Of a stretch of 64,000 nucleotides of DNA, positions 36,001-48,100 are shown one piece after another (positions within the stretch are counted from its first letter, which is position 1; every line of letters starts with the position of its first letter). This stretch comes from Linnemannia schmuckeri (Eukaryota > Mortierellomycota > Mortierellomycetes > Mortierellales > Mortierellaceae): the NCBI GenBank assembly GCA_029449235.1, contig JANATG010000004.1, positions 1,860,001 through 1,924,000 of the forward strand. The letters run 5' to 3'. Made by a program: the position numbers and the translations under genes. Below the pieces are notes generated by a model. The model was not told the origin of the DNA. It saw only the letters and a list, made by a program, of their open reading frames with translations, and made no database searches.

Positions 36001-37258
36001 TTGATAATGGAGGAGTTGAAGACATCTTGAGTGTTAAAGTAATGGAACTTTCTACACATGCTAGCACCGAACTTGGGCTCCATCTTGGCAACCACATCCT
36101 GATCACCCATCTCATGTCGGAATGCGAAACCGGTAGCCAAGACACAGGTCAGGAGCTTCTGCACCTCCATCGTAAGCAACTGGGTGGGATCCGAGACCTG
36201 GTCCATAAACGCCTTCCGGTTGAGGACAGGGATGTAGTAGTTAAAGTGGTTAAAGTAGCAATCGATGATGGTCTTTTCGGCATGCCCGATTGACTGAATG
36301 CGGTTGCTGTCACTCTGGAAATCAAATGGGGGTGGCTCATATCGAGGGAGGTTGATGACCTGGGAGAGGATGGGCCCAAAGTTATTGTTTGAGCCGGCAA
36401 TGTCAAGCTGGCCCATTCTGGCAACGATGATATCGGGGCTCTATTATGGTTCGTTCGTTAGAAAAAAACATGAAGCGGAGGTCCAAGCGCCAGGTGGACA
36501 CGTTAGTCTCTTGGATAATAATAAGAGAGTATGAATTGGGAATAACGGCGGATGAGGCTATGCGAAACACGACCAACCATGAGCTTTTGGGTCTGCTCCT
36601 GCTTCTTCATCAGGACGTAGGCATCGTGGGCTTTCTTCTTGGACACGCTGAGCGAGTCGTACTTGCAAGGTATTGACGCTGCCTCGCAGGAGACACATGG
36701 CTCCAATCCATTACACTATTTCAGTTGAGAATGTGACAAGGTTAGTGTTGATATAACTTAAGCTTATGGCTTATGCTATACATTGCAGGGTATATGATTT
36801 AACAGGGAGCATAAGAAGTAAGCAAGTGACGATTGCATTTTTGCCCCCCTTTCCCTGATATGGGATGAGGAGAAGATCGGATTCGGCAGGACCACAGCAA
36901 AACACGCAATAAGCGTGACACATCGAGAATGAAATTTTATATAAACCCAATTGAAAAGAAAAAAAAAGGGATGTCGAATCAACGCCTCACCCTTGTTGGG
37001 GGATCCGAGAACGCCGTACGCTGTATGGTGAGATGCATACTACGGAGTCTATCAGTACATGTACATATATACTGACAGATCTTTGCACCCGCCCCTTCTC
37101 CTCTTTCTGCGACACCAGTCGCACAATTGAACCGTGCAAACCAGTCTGGGAAGGCCGCATGTGCTCCACTCCACTCTTGTCGCCCAGTGTCAATTATCTT
37201 TTTTTTTGTTGTTGTTTATGTGTTTGCATTAGTTTTGATTTAGTTGAATGTGAAAAGT

Positions 37259-37294
<36 letters not shown>

Positions 37295-38243
37295 AAGCAA
37301 GATCGAAGACGCTCGTTGGTTCGTCAGTTCGTTTGTGTCGTTCGTCGGGTTGAGCATTCACACACTTCACCAAACGTAAATACACAACCATGCACATGCT
37401 CGCTTGGGCACACCTTGTTCACATACACAATACGCATATTATTCAACCACAGACCAAGACTCGACCAAAGGCCAGAGCACATTCGCACATACTCGCATCT
37501 CTTTAAGATCTCGCCATTGGCACCAATTGCTGCTGCTGTTGTTGCTTTTTGTGGGTAGCCGCGTGACTTTTTCCCTCATTTCCTATCTCTTTTTGTTTGT
37601 CCATGTTTTCTGTTGTCTTTACTGTGTGCAGGGCTTTCATATCATATGCCAATAATTGCAAGAGGTGCAAGAGGTGCCAATGAGTATATGCCGATAGAAC
37701 AAACAACAACTAGGGGTTGCAATTAAATGTGGGGCCCCGGGATAGATGGCCCCAATAACACCAATAAACAAACATCACAACAAATTCCAATGGGGGAACA
37801 AAGAATTACAACAAATACAAAAGACTACAACTCACCTTTCGATGACCCTCTTTGCAGTTATCGCAAGAGCTCACTTGGGGCTTCTTCTCGCCTCCTTCAG
37901 GCTTCTTGCCATTTCTTTTCTGTCTTTTCGGTGTACCAGTGTGCGTCCGCTTCTTGGCAGCAGCGGATGCTGTTGTTGCATTTGCTGTTGCCACACCCGC
38001 AGCAGCCGAGGCGAAAGTAGAACCAGCACTGGACGACGAAGACGACGCCTGCTGCTGATGCCGATGTTGCTGTTGCTGTTGCTGACGTTGTTGCTGCTGT
38101 GAGTTCTGCTGGGTGACGGCGGGCCGGTGTTGCGGTTGAGTAGTGGGCTGAGGCAGGGATGGTGGTGCGGGTTGGGCGGGGTGTGAGTTGAGATGCTGCT
38201 GTCTGTTTGCTAAAGACAAGCCGTTTGGTTGAGCGTTCTGCAT
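33084..38243 (-). CDS. Zn2Cys6 fungal-specific transcription factor
   Basis: Three exons (38243-37836, 36715-36578, 36440-33084) give 1300 residues. The first exon is Gln/Ser/Ala-rich with a basic patch (KKRTHTGTPKRQKRNGKK) and ends inside the zinc cluster; the second completes it. Cys 127, 130, 137, 143, 146 and 153 give the exact C-x2-C-x6-C-x5-C-x2-C-x6-C pattern of Gal4-type binuclear clusters. A Lys/Gln-rich linker follows. The fungal-specific factor middle domain comes next (AEKTIIDCYFNHFNYYIPVLNRKAF, GHRIFWCIVIVCSGYSLSHQAPF). The last ~600 residues are poly-Gln, Ser, Gly and acidic, likely transactivation. The 1120-nt first intron separates the two zinc-binding halves and contains 32 consecutive A. 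It may be a xylanase/amylase-regulator-like factor, but the target genes cannot be told. Confidence 0.92.
36716..37835 (-). other. Long intron inside the zinc cluster of the transcription factor gene
   Basis: This 1120-nt GT-AG intron (donor GTGAGT, acceptor AATAG) is about ten times the local norm. It holds a 32-A run (37260-37291) and no coding region that I can support on either strand. It could host regulatory sequence or an alternative promoter. Confidence 0.7.
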
Positions 38244-40781
38244 GTATGCTATGCTGTAGACGGGGTTTGAGAGGAAAGGGAAAGGGGGTGGGGACGGGTG
38301 AGGAGAAGGAGGCTGTGGTGGTGGTGACAGCGAGTGGCGGCAAAAGAAGGTTGTTCTTTTTTTTTGGGAGTTGACTGCTACTTAGAATGGGATAAGGTGC
38401 GAAAAAGAAAAAGTGTAAGGGGGAAGGATATGAGCGTGTAGTTTCGGAGGAGGAGACAGCGTGTCGGATGTGCAAGTTCAGGGGCGTTTGATCGTCAAAA
38501 AGGCACGAGAGGGATGGATGTGGATGGAAGTGGGTTGAATGAGCAAGGTATGTGTGTGAAAGATGGGAAAAAGTAAAATAGGCAAAAACGTGGTGGCGGT
38601 GAGTAGGGAGTGGATGAGTGAAGTGTAAAAGTGATGGTGGATTAGTGCGGATAGAAGTGGAGAACAGGGAAAGAGGGTTCAAGAGAAGGAAAAGAGAAAG
38701 AAGGGGAAAAAGAGAAGAGGAAGGGGGTCGAATAAGAAGGAACAAAAAAAAGAAAAAAAAAAGGGGGGGGGGAGGGAATGGAGAAGAGGGCGAAAGAACA
38801 GGCGGGTGGGAACATAACAACAAGCAAATCCAGTTCAACTCAGGGCAGCAGAACAACTGAATAGATATGGGGAAAAATTAAAGTGGACAAAGAGACTGAA
38901 CATTTTGGCCACATCGATTGTTCGCTGTTCACACGCGCACGCACTCGCTTCTCCTTCGCTGTTACATGCAACCCCGATCAGACTACAAACAATGATACGC
39001 TTTTGTACTGTTGTTGTTTTCTCGCACAGGTCGAATAATGAGAAAAAAAGAAGGATATTATCACCCACATACAACCAAGGCAAAGTAGCACAAATAAAAG
39101 AACAAAGAAACCAGAAAAACAAGAAAAAAAAAAACATTCGTCTTGCCCTCTCCTCATCGTCTTTTAATTGTCCACTACAGTAAAGTACTGTGGCTGATCA
39201 TTTTTGTTGTTTTTTTTTCTCCTGTTGGTTACTGAGAGACTACAAAAGGCCAGAAAAGAAGTCTACTCCCTTTACTTTTTGCTGGACATCTTGTTTTTCT
39301 AATGTACTTCGCCAACTGTACAGGAAAAATAAGTTCTTACAAGCGAATATGGCGATGACTTACAATCTATCGACTTGGACTTGTTTTTCGATTCTGCGCG
39401 ACGAATATTAAATGGTAATTTTTTTGGCGTTTCTCGTGGTTTTGGCGATTTTGTTTACTAAAAGTGTTGAGTATATAATGCGTCGTTGCTGCTGTTGTTG
39501 AGTTGTTGTTGATGTTACTGCTGTTGTTGATTGAGTTAATGCGTATGTGCGCTAAGTATGTTGAGTATGCGGTATGTATTTGAGTGTGAGTACAGCACGT
39601 TGTCGCAGAGAATGCAGACAGACGGACCGAGGGAAAGGAGACGGTAGGTAGGTACAAGAGACGATCGTATCGGGGGTGATACGAGAGAGGGATAGATGCG
39701 GATGAGAAAAGAAAAGAGAGGGATAACAGGTTACGAACAGGTTTTTTGTTGAGAGAAGAAGAAAGAAAAACGTTTTTGTGTTTTTGCTCTATCGACTGGC
39801 GGTGCGCCTCTTTTTATCCAACTTCATCAAACATATAACATCAGATATGATGTGTGTCGCATGACAAGCAACATAACAGAGCAACGCGACCCTTCCTTGT
39901 CCTTGTACCCCCCTGTCTGAGTCTCTCGAATAACCCACCCCTGCCCTGCCCTGCCTTGCCTTACCTTGCTTGCCCTGCTGGTCCGCCAATCGCCACACGC
40001 GCACTGCTGCTTTCTCTCTCTCTCTCATTTCACTTGTTATTTTCTTTTTTTTTGTGCTCCCCCTCCACCCATCCTTTTTCAACCATGTCCGATTGTGTCC
40101 CCACTTTGAAATGTGTCTCTCTGTTTGTGTACAGTGCGGGAGAACTGTGTGTACTGTACGATGTGAATGAATGAATGGATGGATGAACAATGTGTGCGTT
40201 ATTGTTGCTTTTGTTGATATTGTTGTCTTTATTGTTGTTGGTGCTCCCCAGTTCTCGATCTTTCTCGGCCCTGTTTTGGGTTAACGCTCTCTATCTCTCT
40301 GTGTATGTCTTTCTGCCTGTCTATCTGTCTCTCCTCTCCTCTCTTCCCATTTCTTCCACTTCCTGTTTTCTTCCCTCTGCTCCCATGGCAGATCGAACCA
40401 GCTCAGCTCTAGGCCATTCCTTCGCATGGACTCACAACCAACTCATCGTTCGTTTACTTCTATTTCGAAATCGGATCAGGCGCATGCACGCCTTAAGCTC
40501 TCATGGAGAGAAGAAAAAAAAACATTTTTCATCCCGCCACACATCCCATCCTTCCTTCCAACCCTCCCTCCCCGCCCATTCATTCGCACCCATGGCCCAG
40601 CTTGCTTACTCATCCGCCATTACCATTCATTTGAATTGAACAAGAAAAGATAAAAGCGGGGTGAGCAAGACAGACAGACAACGAGACGGAAAAAAACAGT
40701 GATCCGATCCCTCATCTACTCCTTTGGGAAAAAAAAGAAAACACTTGCAATGTTTAGGTGATTAATTGGATCGAGTTAGTT

Positions 40782-40783
<2 letters not shown>

Positions 40784-40818
<35 letters not shown>
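40784..40818. repeat. Poly(A) tract of 35 nt
   Basis: One of many long homopolymers in the window. Others: 3473-3497 (T), 9956-9973, 16220-16248, 17859-17886, 37260-37291, 43995-44029, 44413-44440, 44862-44885, 48986-49029, 49796-49823, 60479-60510 and 60763-60788 (all A on the plus strand). Nearly all lie in introns or between genes. Confidence 0.85.
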
Positions 40819-40820
<2 letters not shown>

Positions 40821-41174
40821 ACCCGCCAAGCGATAGGCGGAATGAATTGAGTTACGCTTTTCAGTAATACAAAGACCTCAACCAATCCATCACCGAACTT
40901 TGTTACCCACTCTCCTTTCCTGCACATGCAACAATACTACAACAAACAAACAACGAAAGGCAAGGCAGCATCACTTGTTTCCATAGCCTATTTCCATTGA
41001 ACGCCTTCCTCTTTGATCCACCTTTCATTTTCGTCCGACCTGGTTTTTGTTGTTATCATATCAAACATATGAGCAGAGACAGAAGAGGGGGCCATTTTCG
41101 CCGATTTGTCGGATCACGTCGTTCTTCCTTTAGAGATATGAACACCTTCGAACAACATTCCATTTAAGAATCTT

Positions 41175-41258
41175 GAAAAAGAAAAAAGAAAAAAGAAAAA
41201 AGAAAAAAGAAAAAAGAAAAAAGAAAAAAGAAAAAAGAAAAAAGAAAAGAAAAAAAAC
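41175..41258. repeat. Heptamer minisatellite (GAAAAAA)n
   Basis: About ten near-perfect copies of the 7-mer GAAAAAA lie in tandem, followed by a degenerate A/G tail. It lies in gene-poor DNA. The 7-nt period makes all three frames repeat, which creates spurious Phe-rich open frames on the minus strand. Confidence 0.9.
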
Positions 41259-43549
41259 GATCGGTGAACGACCCTTCTTTTCCTCTTTTGTTGTTCCATT
41301 TTCAAGGACAATCGATTCACAATGAAAAGAAAAATGACCGAGCCCCCATTGCTCTTCCCATGCCTGCTTATCCATCAACCTCATGGCTTCCTCCCACTTT
41401 TTATTGTCCGATTGCTTTACATCTTGACAGCAGATGTATGAATGCACAAAACAAAAGGTGTTCAGTTGCCATTAATTCAATTGTACCACTGTACCATTTC
41501 ACCCACCATGGCTCAGCCAATACCATCCATTAGTACCCATAACCCATTGCTAACAGCTTCGTATCACCATATTGCTTATTCTTTCACCTCTGCAATTTTT
41601 CGTGCCTACTAGAACATCCATGGGATTAGACACCGTGGCCCAGGACCTAGTCCTCTTGACGCTCAATCTTTTGGAGAACTAATTGTACGATACTTGGGAG
41701 GGTGGATGGCGAGGACTCATTTTCATGAAACCAAAGGCTAGTTACACGTATTCACGTAGCTATCAAATAATCAATTGCGGTAATCTTGTAAAATAAACAA
41801 AGTGGAAACTGAAAAGATGCACCAAAAAAATGGAGGAATGGCGCAGACTTGTAATGACCATTGGAGTAGTAATTGATCATAACAACAAAAGAAGAAAGGT
41901 GTAACACCATCGATGCACACGCCAACAGCCACATAAGTTAGCAAGAATATTGGAGGAGAATGATGACATTAAATTAGGGAGTGAGGACAGAAGGCTGTGT
42001 TTGCACAGTGAATTGGAACATTAGAGAGACAGGGTTCTTGGTAAGGAGAAATGAGGGGAGAAGCAGGACGTACTGGCTGTTCAGCGCTGTATGTCCCCTT
42101 CCTTTCCTCCTCTGCCCCCTTGCATCATTTGGGCTGAGCAGATATTCACTTAATCTAACTTCCAATATACTTCACTGACAGACAGGCAACCGGCCAGCCA
42201 GGCGAGTAGACCCTCCGAACGATAAAGAAATAAGAAATGAGAAAAAAAAAACATATTGGTAATTGATCATCATTGTCATTTCACTCCAAAAGCATCGCCC
42301 GCCTCTTCCACTTCCACCTCTTTTTCCTTCCATTTTTCCTTCTTACCGCCGATCGATCGAATTTTTGTTTTCTTTGTAGTCCAAGGCCGTTTACATAATC
42401 AGCGAGCCGCGGAAGAAATAACACGTCGAGACACATGGTGGACGAAGTTACACAGTGTGAGAAGGAGGCAGGAAGAGTGTTTATGTCCATTTTTTTTTCT
42501 TTGTTTATTTCGTGTGTGTGTGTGTGTGCTCACACACGTACACGCTTCGTTTTTTTTTTTTTTTGAACGCGATCGCCGGGGAGAGACACAGAGAGCAACA
42601 CGATTCCATGTCAACAAAGCGCTACTTTTCTTTTCTTTATTGTTTTCAAGCTATTACAGGTACTAACATAGTATACAGTCAATAAGGGAGGGTCGTTCAC
42701 TTTGCTTTCCACCTTGCAACTTTTTCCTTAGCTATTTGGCCATGCCCTTCGCCCAGCCAATCCGTGTGCCTCATTCATCATCCTCCTATTTTCATTGGCC
42801 TGATCTCCAGCAAATGAACGTATGTTAGTTGTCTTTTTCTCTTAACCCCTTCCTTCTTCTCCTTTCCCTCTTGTGCTGGCTAAAAAACAGCAACATAATG
42901 GCAAGGCAATAAAAAAAAAAGACTGGCGCGACTTGTTTACTACATATATTTACGCGCTTCCTACTCTCCATCCACCTGTTTCTCATTCATTCCATTCATT
43001 CCATCCATTCCAATCAAAATCGTTCACAGTTATTCCTTTTACTTTTTTTTTTAACCTCACTCACTTTTTCCAGGAAACCGACGCGTCTGACAACAAAAAA
43101 AGAGGATTCAAGACGATTGGTATTCAGTCTATTGTCTACCATTTCTATAATACAGTCTAAGAATATTTTTTTTGTGTTAATTGCTCAAAGGTCATGATCA
43201 GGACCAGAGCCACGGCGGCCGCGTTGTTGTTGACGGTGCTGTCTCTGTTGTTGCCTCTGTTGTTGTCTCACTCTGAACACTCTTGAAGGATGTGCCGTTG
43301 ATTCCATTGCTCGATCACAGCTGGAGACTCATCGACACTACGATCATGGTTAGGGGCAGCGATGGAAATGGGCGAAAACATAAAAAAATATACAGATGCA
43401 TGCAGTTCGTGTTAAGCAGTAGAAAAAAAATATACGAAAAAACAAGGCGTAACGAACGACAATAAGACAAGACACAAGAAAGAAAGAAAGGGTGATAGAA
43501 CGAGTTTTTCTCTGCGTTGTTTAATGCTGAATGAAGTATATGCTGGCTT

Positions 43550-43807
43550 TTAGCGTCTGCGAAGCAATCGGGAAGCTTGGCATCCCACTAACCCCATCAC
43601 GGCGACAACAGAGATAAGTGTCAAACCCATGGTCAGGACAGCCCGTCGTGTGGAAGTGATCTTGGCGTACTTGCGCTGCTTGCGCTTGTTATTCTGGTTG
43701 TCACGTCCTTCTGTCCGCATCATTTCATTGTCGTGGTATCCATGGCCTCCTCCATCCTCGTCCGTACTGTCGCCACTTGTTGATTTGGCTCTTGATAGTG
43801 CTCGCTT
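43550..43807 (-). CDS. Terminal exon of an unresolved single-pass membrane protein (partial)
   Basis: From an acceptor (TATCTAG, ending 43808) an open frame of 85 codons runs to TAA at 43552-43550. It encodes KRALSRAKSTSGDSTDEDGG, then RKQRKYAKITSTRRAVLTMG, a hydrophobic helix (LTLISVVAVMGLVGC) and a short SRLLRRR tail, with balanced codon use unlike the surrounding junk. This is the layout of a C-terminal membrane anchor. A possible preceding exon is at about 44098-44142 (AAAYDPTHKKSGLSR), and another near 44230-44330, but the joins are not secure and the 5' end was not found. I do not recognise the family. A SNARE- or VAP-like tail-anchored protein is only a guess. Confidence 0.4.
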   Translation of the reverse strand, partial: KRALSRAKSTSGDSTDEDGGGHGYHDNEMMRTEGRDNQNNKRKQRKYAKITSTRRAVLTMGLTLISVVAVMGLVGCQASRLLRRR

Positions 43808-43989
43808 CTAGATAAGGTGTAAAATGGAAAAGCATAACAAAAAAAAAGGGCAACACCCGGAAAACAATAAAATTGGCGTAAGGATAATAATAAAGCAACA
43901 TAAAATAGCATAGAATACAAAGCATAGAATCGGGTGGAAGAAAGAAGCATGGGCAATGACAATGCGCAGGAACAAAGATTGAACATCAT

Positions 43990-44031
<42 letters not shown>

Positions 44032-44412
44032 AAAGAGACAAAGCATAGGAAAGGAATGTTTGTCAAAATACTGTGCGTCTTTGTCTTATGTGATCGCGGG
44101 TAGAATTGCAACCCTACTCAGGCCTGACTTCTTGTGAGTAGGGTCATAGGCAGCAGCCTTGATGTTAAAAAAAAAGAGTCTAGACCATGGACAAAGCAAC
44201 AACTCGCCCATCGCTTTCATGGTTCAAAAAGTAAGAACAACCTCCGGTTTGGGTTTCGGCGCAAGGTTGTGAAAGGGGGACATGATGGACGGGTCCACAG
44301 AAATTAAGCAGTTTGAACTAATACGGTTAGCGTGAGTAGGAAAATCCTTGGGCGTAGTACCAATCACTACTTTTGTTGGCGATGAAAAACGATGCGGACA
44401 AATGGTGAACAG

Positions 44413-44443
<31 letters not shown>

Positions 44444-45109
44444 AGACGGACGTCCATGTACCACTCAACACACACAAAAGAACCCCCCCCCCCCCTCTCT
44501 CTCACTCCCTCAGTACTAGATAGGAGCACTAGTCTCAAGCCATGTCGTACATTTTCTCTCCCTTCACCCTCTCAGCACGCACATAAACATCAAACGTTAA
44601 CCATGAGAGACAAGTCTGGACCATGGATTTGAGGATCAATCCGATCCTGCAGTTGGTCCACTTCCGCGGATCTTGACATTGACAGATTTCATCAATCTCC
44701 CGTCCCTGTTCGCTCTGCATGGTCGCCTTGATGGTATCGGGTTATGATTGGCAGACCAAATTCGCCTGGCCCACAGGGCATTGTTGATATTCTCCCTTTC
44801 CTTGCCGTATAACGCACTGATATGTCATTCCTTTCCATTTCTCCACATAGCAAAAGAATGTAAAAAAAAAAAAAAAAAAAAAAAAGACGGCGTAAAGCCA
44901 AAACGCTTCAGAAAGCCAGCTGTCCACTTGCTCAGAGGAAAACAGAAAAGGAATAACTTAAAGTCAATCGAGCCATGTGTACACGATCAACCATATTTGG
45001 GATCGATCAAGAAAAGGGGTGGATGAAAAAGAAGACTGAAAGAACGATCGGGGCAAGGGCGCAAGATTTGATGTGAATGATAGTGTTAAGAAAGAGCGCC
45101 CGTAGTTCT
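43808..45109. other. Unresolved region upstream of the orphan exon
   Basis: It contains three poly(A) tracts (43995-44029, 44413-44440, 44862-44885), a 13-C run near 44484-44496, and a 10-bp inverted repeat (44111-44120 with 44135-44144). Short minus-strand segments with coding-like composition (44590-44700, 44225-44340, 44098-44160) are probably exons of the gene ending at 43550, but I could not chain them with confidence. Confidence 0.4.
44111..44144. other. Perfect 10-bp inverted repeat (hairpin)
   Basis: ACCCTACTCA pairs with TGAGTAGGGT across a 14-nt loop. On the minus strand it overlaps a possible exon end, where GAGTAGGG could act as a splice donor. No known motif is recognised. Confidence 0.6.
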
Positions 45110-48100
45110 TTATAGTTTGGGCGCTCCGTTGCCCTTTTTGGGAGCAGGACTGGGCATGGGTACCTTAACCGGAGCAGGCGAGTTAGCGACGACTTCGGCG
45201 AACCGAAGGACACGGGACGAAACTAAACAGAGAATGAGAGAGCGAGACAAAGGTAGGCACAATGTTAATATAAATGCCTTGGTTCACTATGTTGTCGTCG
45301 ATTAGACATCCAGTGACGCGTTGTAGCAGCTAGCTTTCTTACCTGTGGCGTTATCGCGACGGTTCTTGCCTTCACGTCTGAAGGTACCAATGTGCTCCAC
45401 CATATCCCAAAGTGCGCCACTGGCAATAACGTGTCCATCAGGACCTCTGCTTGGCATAAAGTCTGGATGGAGGGCAACCTTGGTTCTCTCCTTTGGATTG
45501 GTGGGTTTCTTGATCATAAGAATTCCATAGTCGCACAGACGGTTAAAGCCGTTCTTGAGGGTCTCCATATTAACAGACTCAAAGTACGAGAGGTCGCCCT
45601 GGTAGTAGAGAGTCTTTCCAAACATCTGGGTCTTCTCCACAAACACGCGCTCCTCGACCCAGTGAAGTTGGTCTCCGCCAGCGTTGGCCTGCACGGTGAT
45701 TTCCTTGGCGGTAGGGATAAGAGTGTATAGCGACACGGCAGCCAACCAGTATGTTTCCACGAAAGGCCAAAGCAAGAAGCAATAGAAATCTATGATAAAA
45801 AACGCATGCGTAGGTCAGTGATAGACTCCAGCACGTCTCATCCAAAGCATATTTCATCAAGTCACGACTGAGGTATCGTACCATAGTTCTCACGGCCAAT
45901 ACCGCGCTCCACATCGGAAAGGCCAACAAAGCCCTCGCTATCGATTTCGATTACATTTGATTTCTACAGACGTTCAGAGAAGGAGCAAATGTTAGCGTTG
46001 TGTTTTTAGAGAGTCAAAATATGTACATATAATCGACTAGATGCATCATGCCTGAAGCACGAGCTTACCTTGAGGTACTCCAAGGTATTTTCTAGGTTGC
46101 TTTGAATGTCGCCAGGGTTATAGATAAAGTCGGTCTTAAGCAACCGACTTAAGAACGTGACCTCGTTCAGCAGCTCGGTCTGGCTGATTTGCTGTGTTGA
46201 CTTGGCGCCACCAATCTTGATGCGAGTGTACATGGTGACAGCAACGATAGCCTCATGGATGAAAAGGTGGATAAGCTGGTTGCGGTAGAATGAAAGTTCA
46301 AACCTCTTGACGGCGTAGAAGACAGGTTCGAGCAAGTTCTTCTGAAGTGCGACCAAGTCCTTGAGAACTCCTAAAGCACTATTTTTAAAAAAAAATGCCA
46401 AAAAAGAACGAAAATATCAGCATAGTCCTAATGACAACAAGCTGCAGGTGAGCGAGACCCAGTGCAGAGGCAGAAAAACCTACCGGTCGACGACCTCTCC
46501 TGTTTCCATGCCGCTGAAATTGGCAACACGGCCACCTTTGGACAAAATCTCGCGCTTCAACCAGTCCACGCGGCGAATAAGCTCATTGCGACCAACGCCC
46601 TATTAAAGATCAGGACCGAAACGTCGTCGTCAGTAAACTGGCGTAAAGAAGCAGCTGCATATGGACCTAGGACAAGCTAGAGTACTTACGCGTCCACGAA
46701 GAGTCAGGATAACAGTACCAACAAGTGCTGTTGGCATAACAACTGAGACAGAGTTCTACATGTATGAAAATGGCAATTGTTGAAAAGTCAGTATCACATC
46801 ACATCCACTTTGCGCTGATTGATTAACAAGGCGAATATGCAATGATAAAATAAGCTTACAATGTCGGCCAACACCTTGTAGCCCAACGCCTTCAGCAATT
46901 GAGACTTGGCCGCGTTACTAGTCATCTCCTGCTCGTTAATGATCCTATTACACAAAAAGCAAATAGGTTAGTTGGTGCTGAGCGGTTGTCATTGTAATAT
47001 AAATAAAAGTCGGAAGCGAAGTTGGCGGCAAACGCTTACTCTCGTCTGTCAATCTCGTGGTTCATGAACTCGCGCAGACTGTAGGGTTTGGCGAATCGGA
47101 CATCGATGCGTCCCATCTTGAGCTGAAGCAGGCGCGAGTTGGTTATGACGCCCCACAAACTCTCCTTCTCCTTTGGAATTCCGAGTAACTCATTGATGTA
47201 CGTCTCGGTCTCGATTACTTTGTCGTAGCCGATGGAAATAGGAACGATGTAGCAGTCCTGAACACGGTTCGAGAGCATAGCGTCCATGATGATCTTTAGA
47301 ACTATGAGGCGTAAAGGAAAGAGTGGTATGACGTGAGCGGGTGTAATTTGAGTGCCATGACTCATCCTTGCCCCATCAAGTATGCGTTCAGCGCTGAAGC
47401 ATACCTCCGAGCTTGGGTGGCAAGAGCTTTCCTGTTCTGCTGCGGGTTCCTTCAATAAAGCACTCAATGTTGTATCCACCCTCCAAAAGCTCCTGCACGT
47501 ATTCCTGAACGATGCTTGTGTAAAGCTGGTCGTCGGCCCATGAACGGCGAATGAAGAATGCTCCTGCACCCTTAAGTGCCTTTCCGACGACAGGCATGTC
47601 CAAGTTGTCTCCAGCAGCAATATGCGGCAAAGCCAATCCCATGCGGAAGAAGATGTAAGAGATGACGAGGTAGTCGATGTGGGACTTGTGACAGGGCAAG
47701 ATGACCATGGAGTACTTCTTTTCCGCACAGTACTCTGCAACGCGTCTCAGCTCGAGAAACTCGGATTCCTTGATATGGATGCCTTGATGATACATGCGCA
47801 CGAGAATGTTGTTGATGAGGAAAGCGAAGAATCTAATGAATAAGTAATAAAAATGAGCAAAAGCATGTGTCAACAACCAAACAATGTAATACAAGGCATA
47901 TCAACAACGAAGTCATTGTCGCCACCTATTGCCATTCAGTATTGCTATACCTGATAAACTTCATGCTGTTCATGTCGCAGACGAGCTTGTCAATGTTGGT
48001 CTTTGCCACTGCAGTCAATTCAGCCTCCAGTGTCTTTCGGCGTGCCTCAACGTCCTCGGGTCGCATGGGCCACACCTTTGGTTTGAAATTCTTCTTTCCT

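Larger units (their letters stand above)
38244..43549. other. 5.3-kb gene-poor, repeat-rich region
   Basis: It lies upstream of the transcription factor gene and downstream of an unresolved minus-strand gene. Contents seen: A/G-rich stretch 38640-38790, CTTGCCTTACC-like C/T repeats near 39940-39980, a 35-A run (40784-40818), a heptamer minisatellite (41175-41258), (TG)n near 42510-42530, and CAT/ATTCC-rich sequence 42980-43015. Open frames here are low-complexity and unlike local genes. It may include the long leader of the transcription factor gene. A minus-strand segment at 43185-43330 with Gln/Arg-rich coding look is discussed under rejected items. Confidence 0.5.

Noticed and set aside
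37897..38856. 319-codon open frame on the minus strand overlapping the start of the transcription factor gene
   Set aside because: Phe/Leu/Ser/Pro low-complexity product created by C/T-rich sequence; it overlaps the well-supported first exon in another frame.
40190..40639. 149-codon plus-strand frame
   Set aside because: Leu/Ser-rich product of T/C-rich simple sequence; no codon or domain evidence.
41620..41760. Possible structured RNA (short complementary blocks around ACCGTGGCCCAGGACCTAGTCC)
   Set aside because: Only a short GGACCTAGTCC palindrome is visible; no tRNA, snRNA or other known RNA fold recognised by eye.
43185..43330. Minus-strand segment coding MESTAHPSRVFRVRQQQ and ending GRRGSGPDHDL
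   Set aside because: Could be a terminal exon, but only ~40 codons, Gln/Arg repeat-driven, and I could not link it to other exons.
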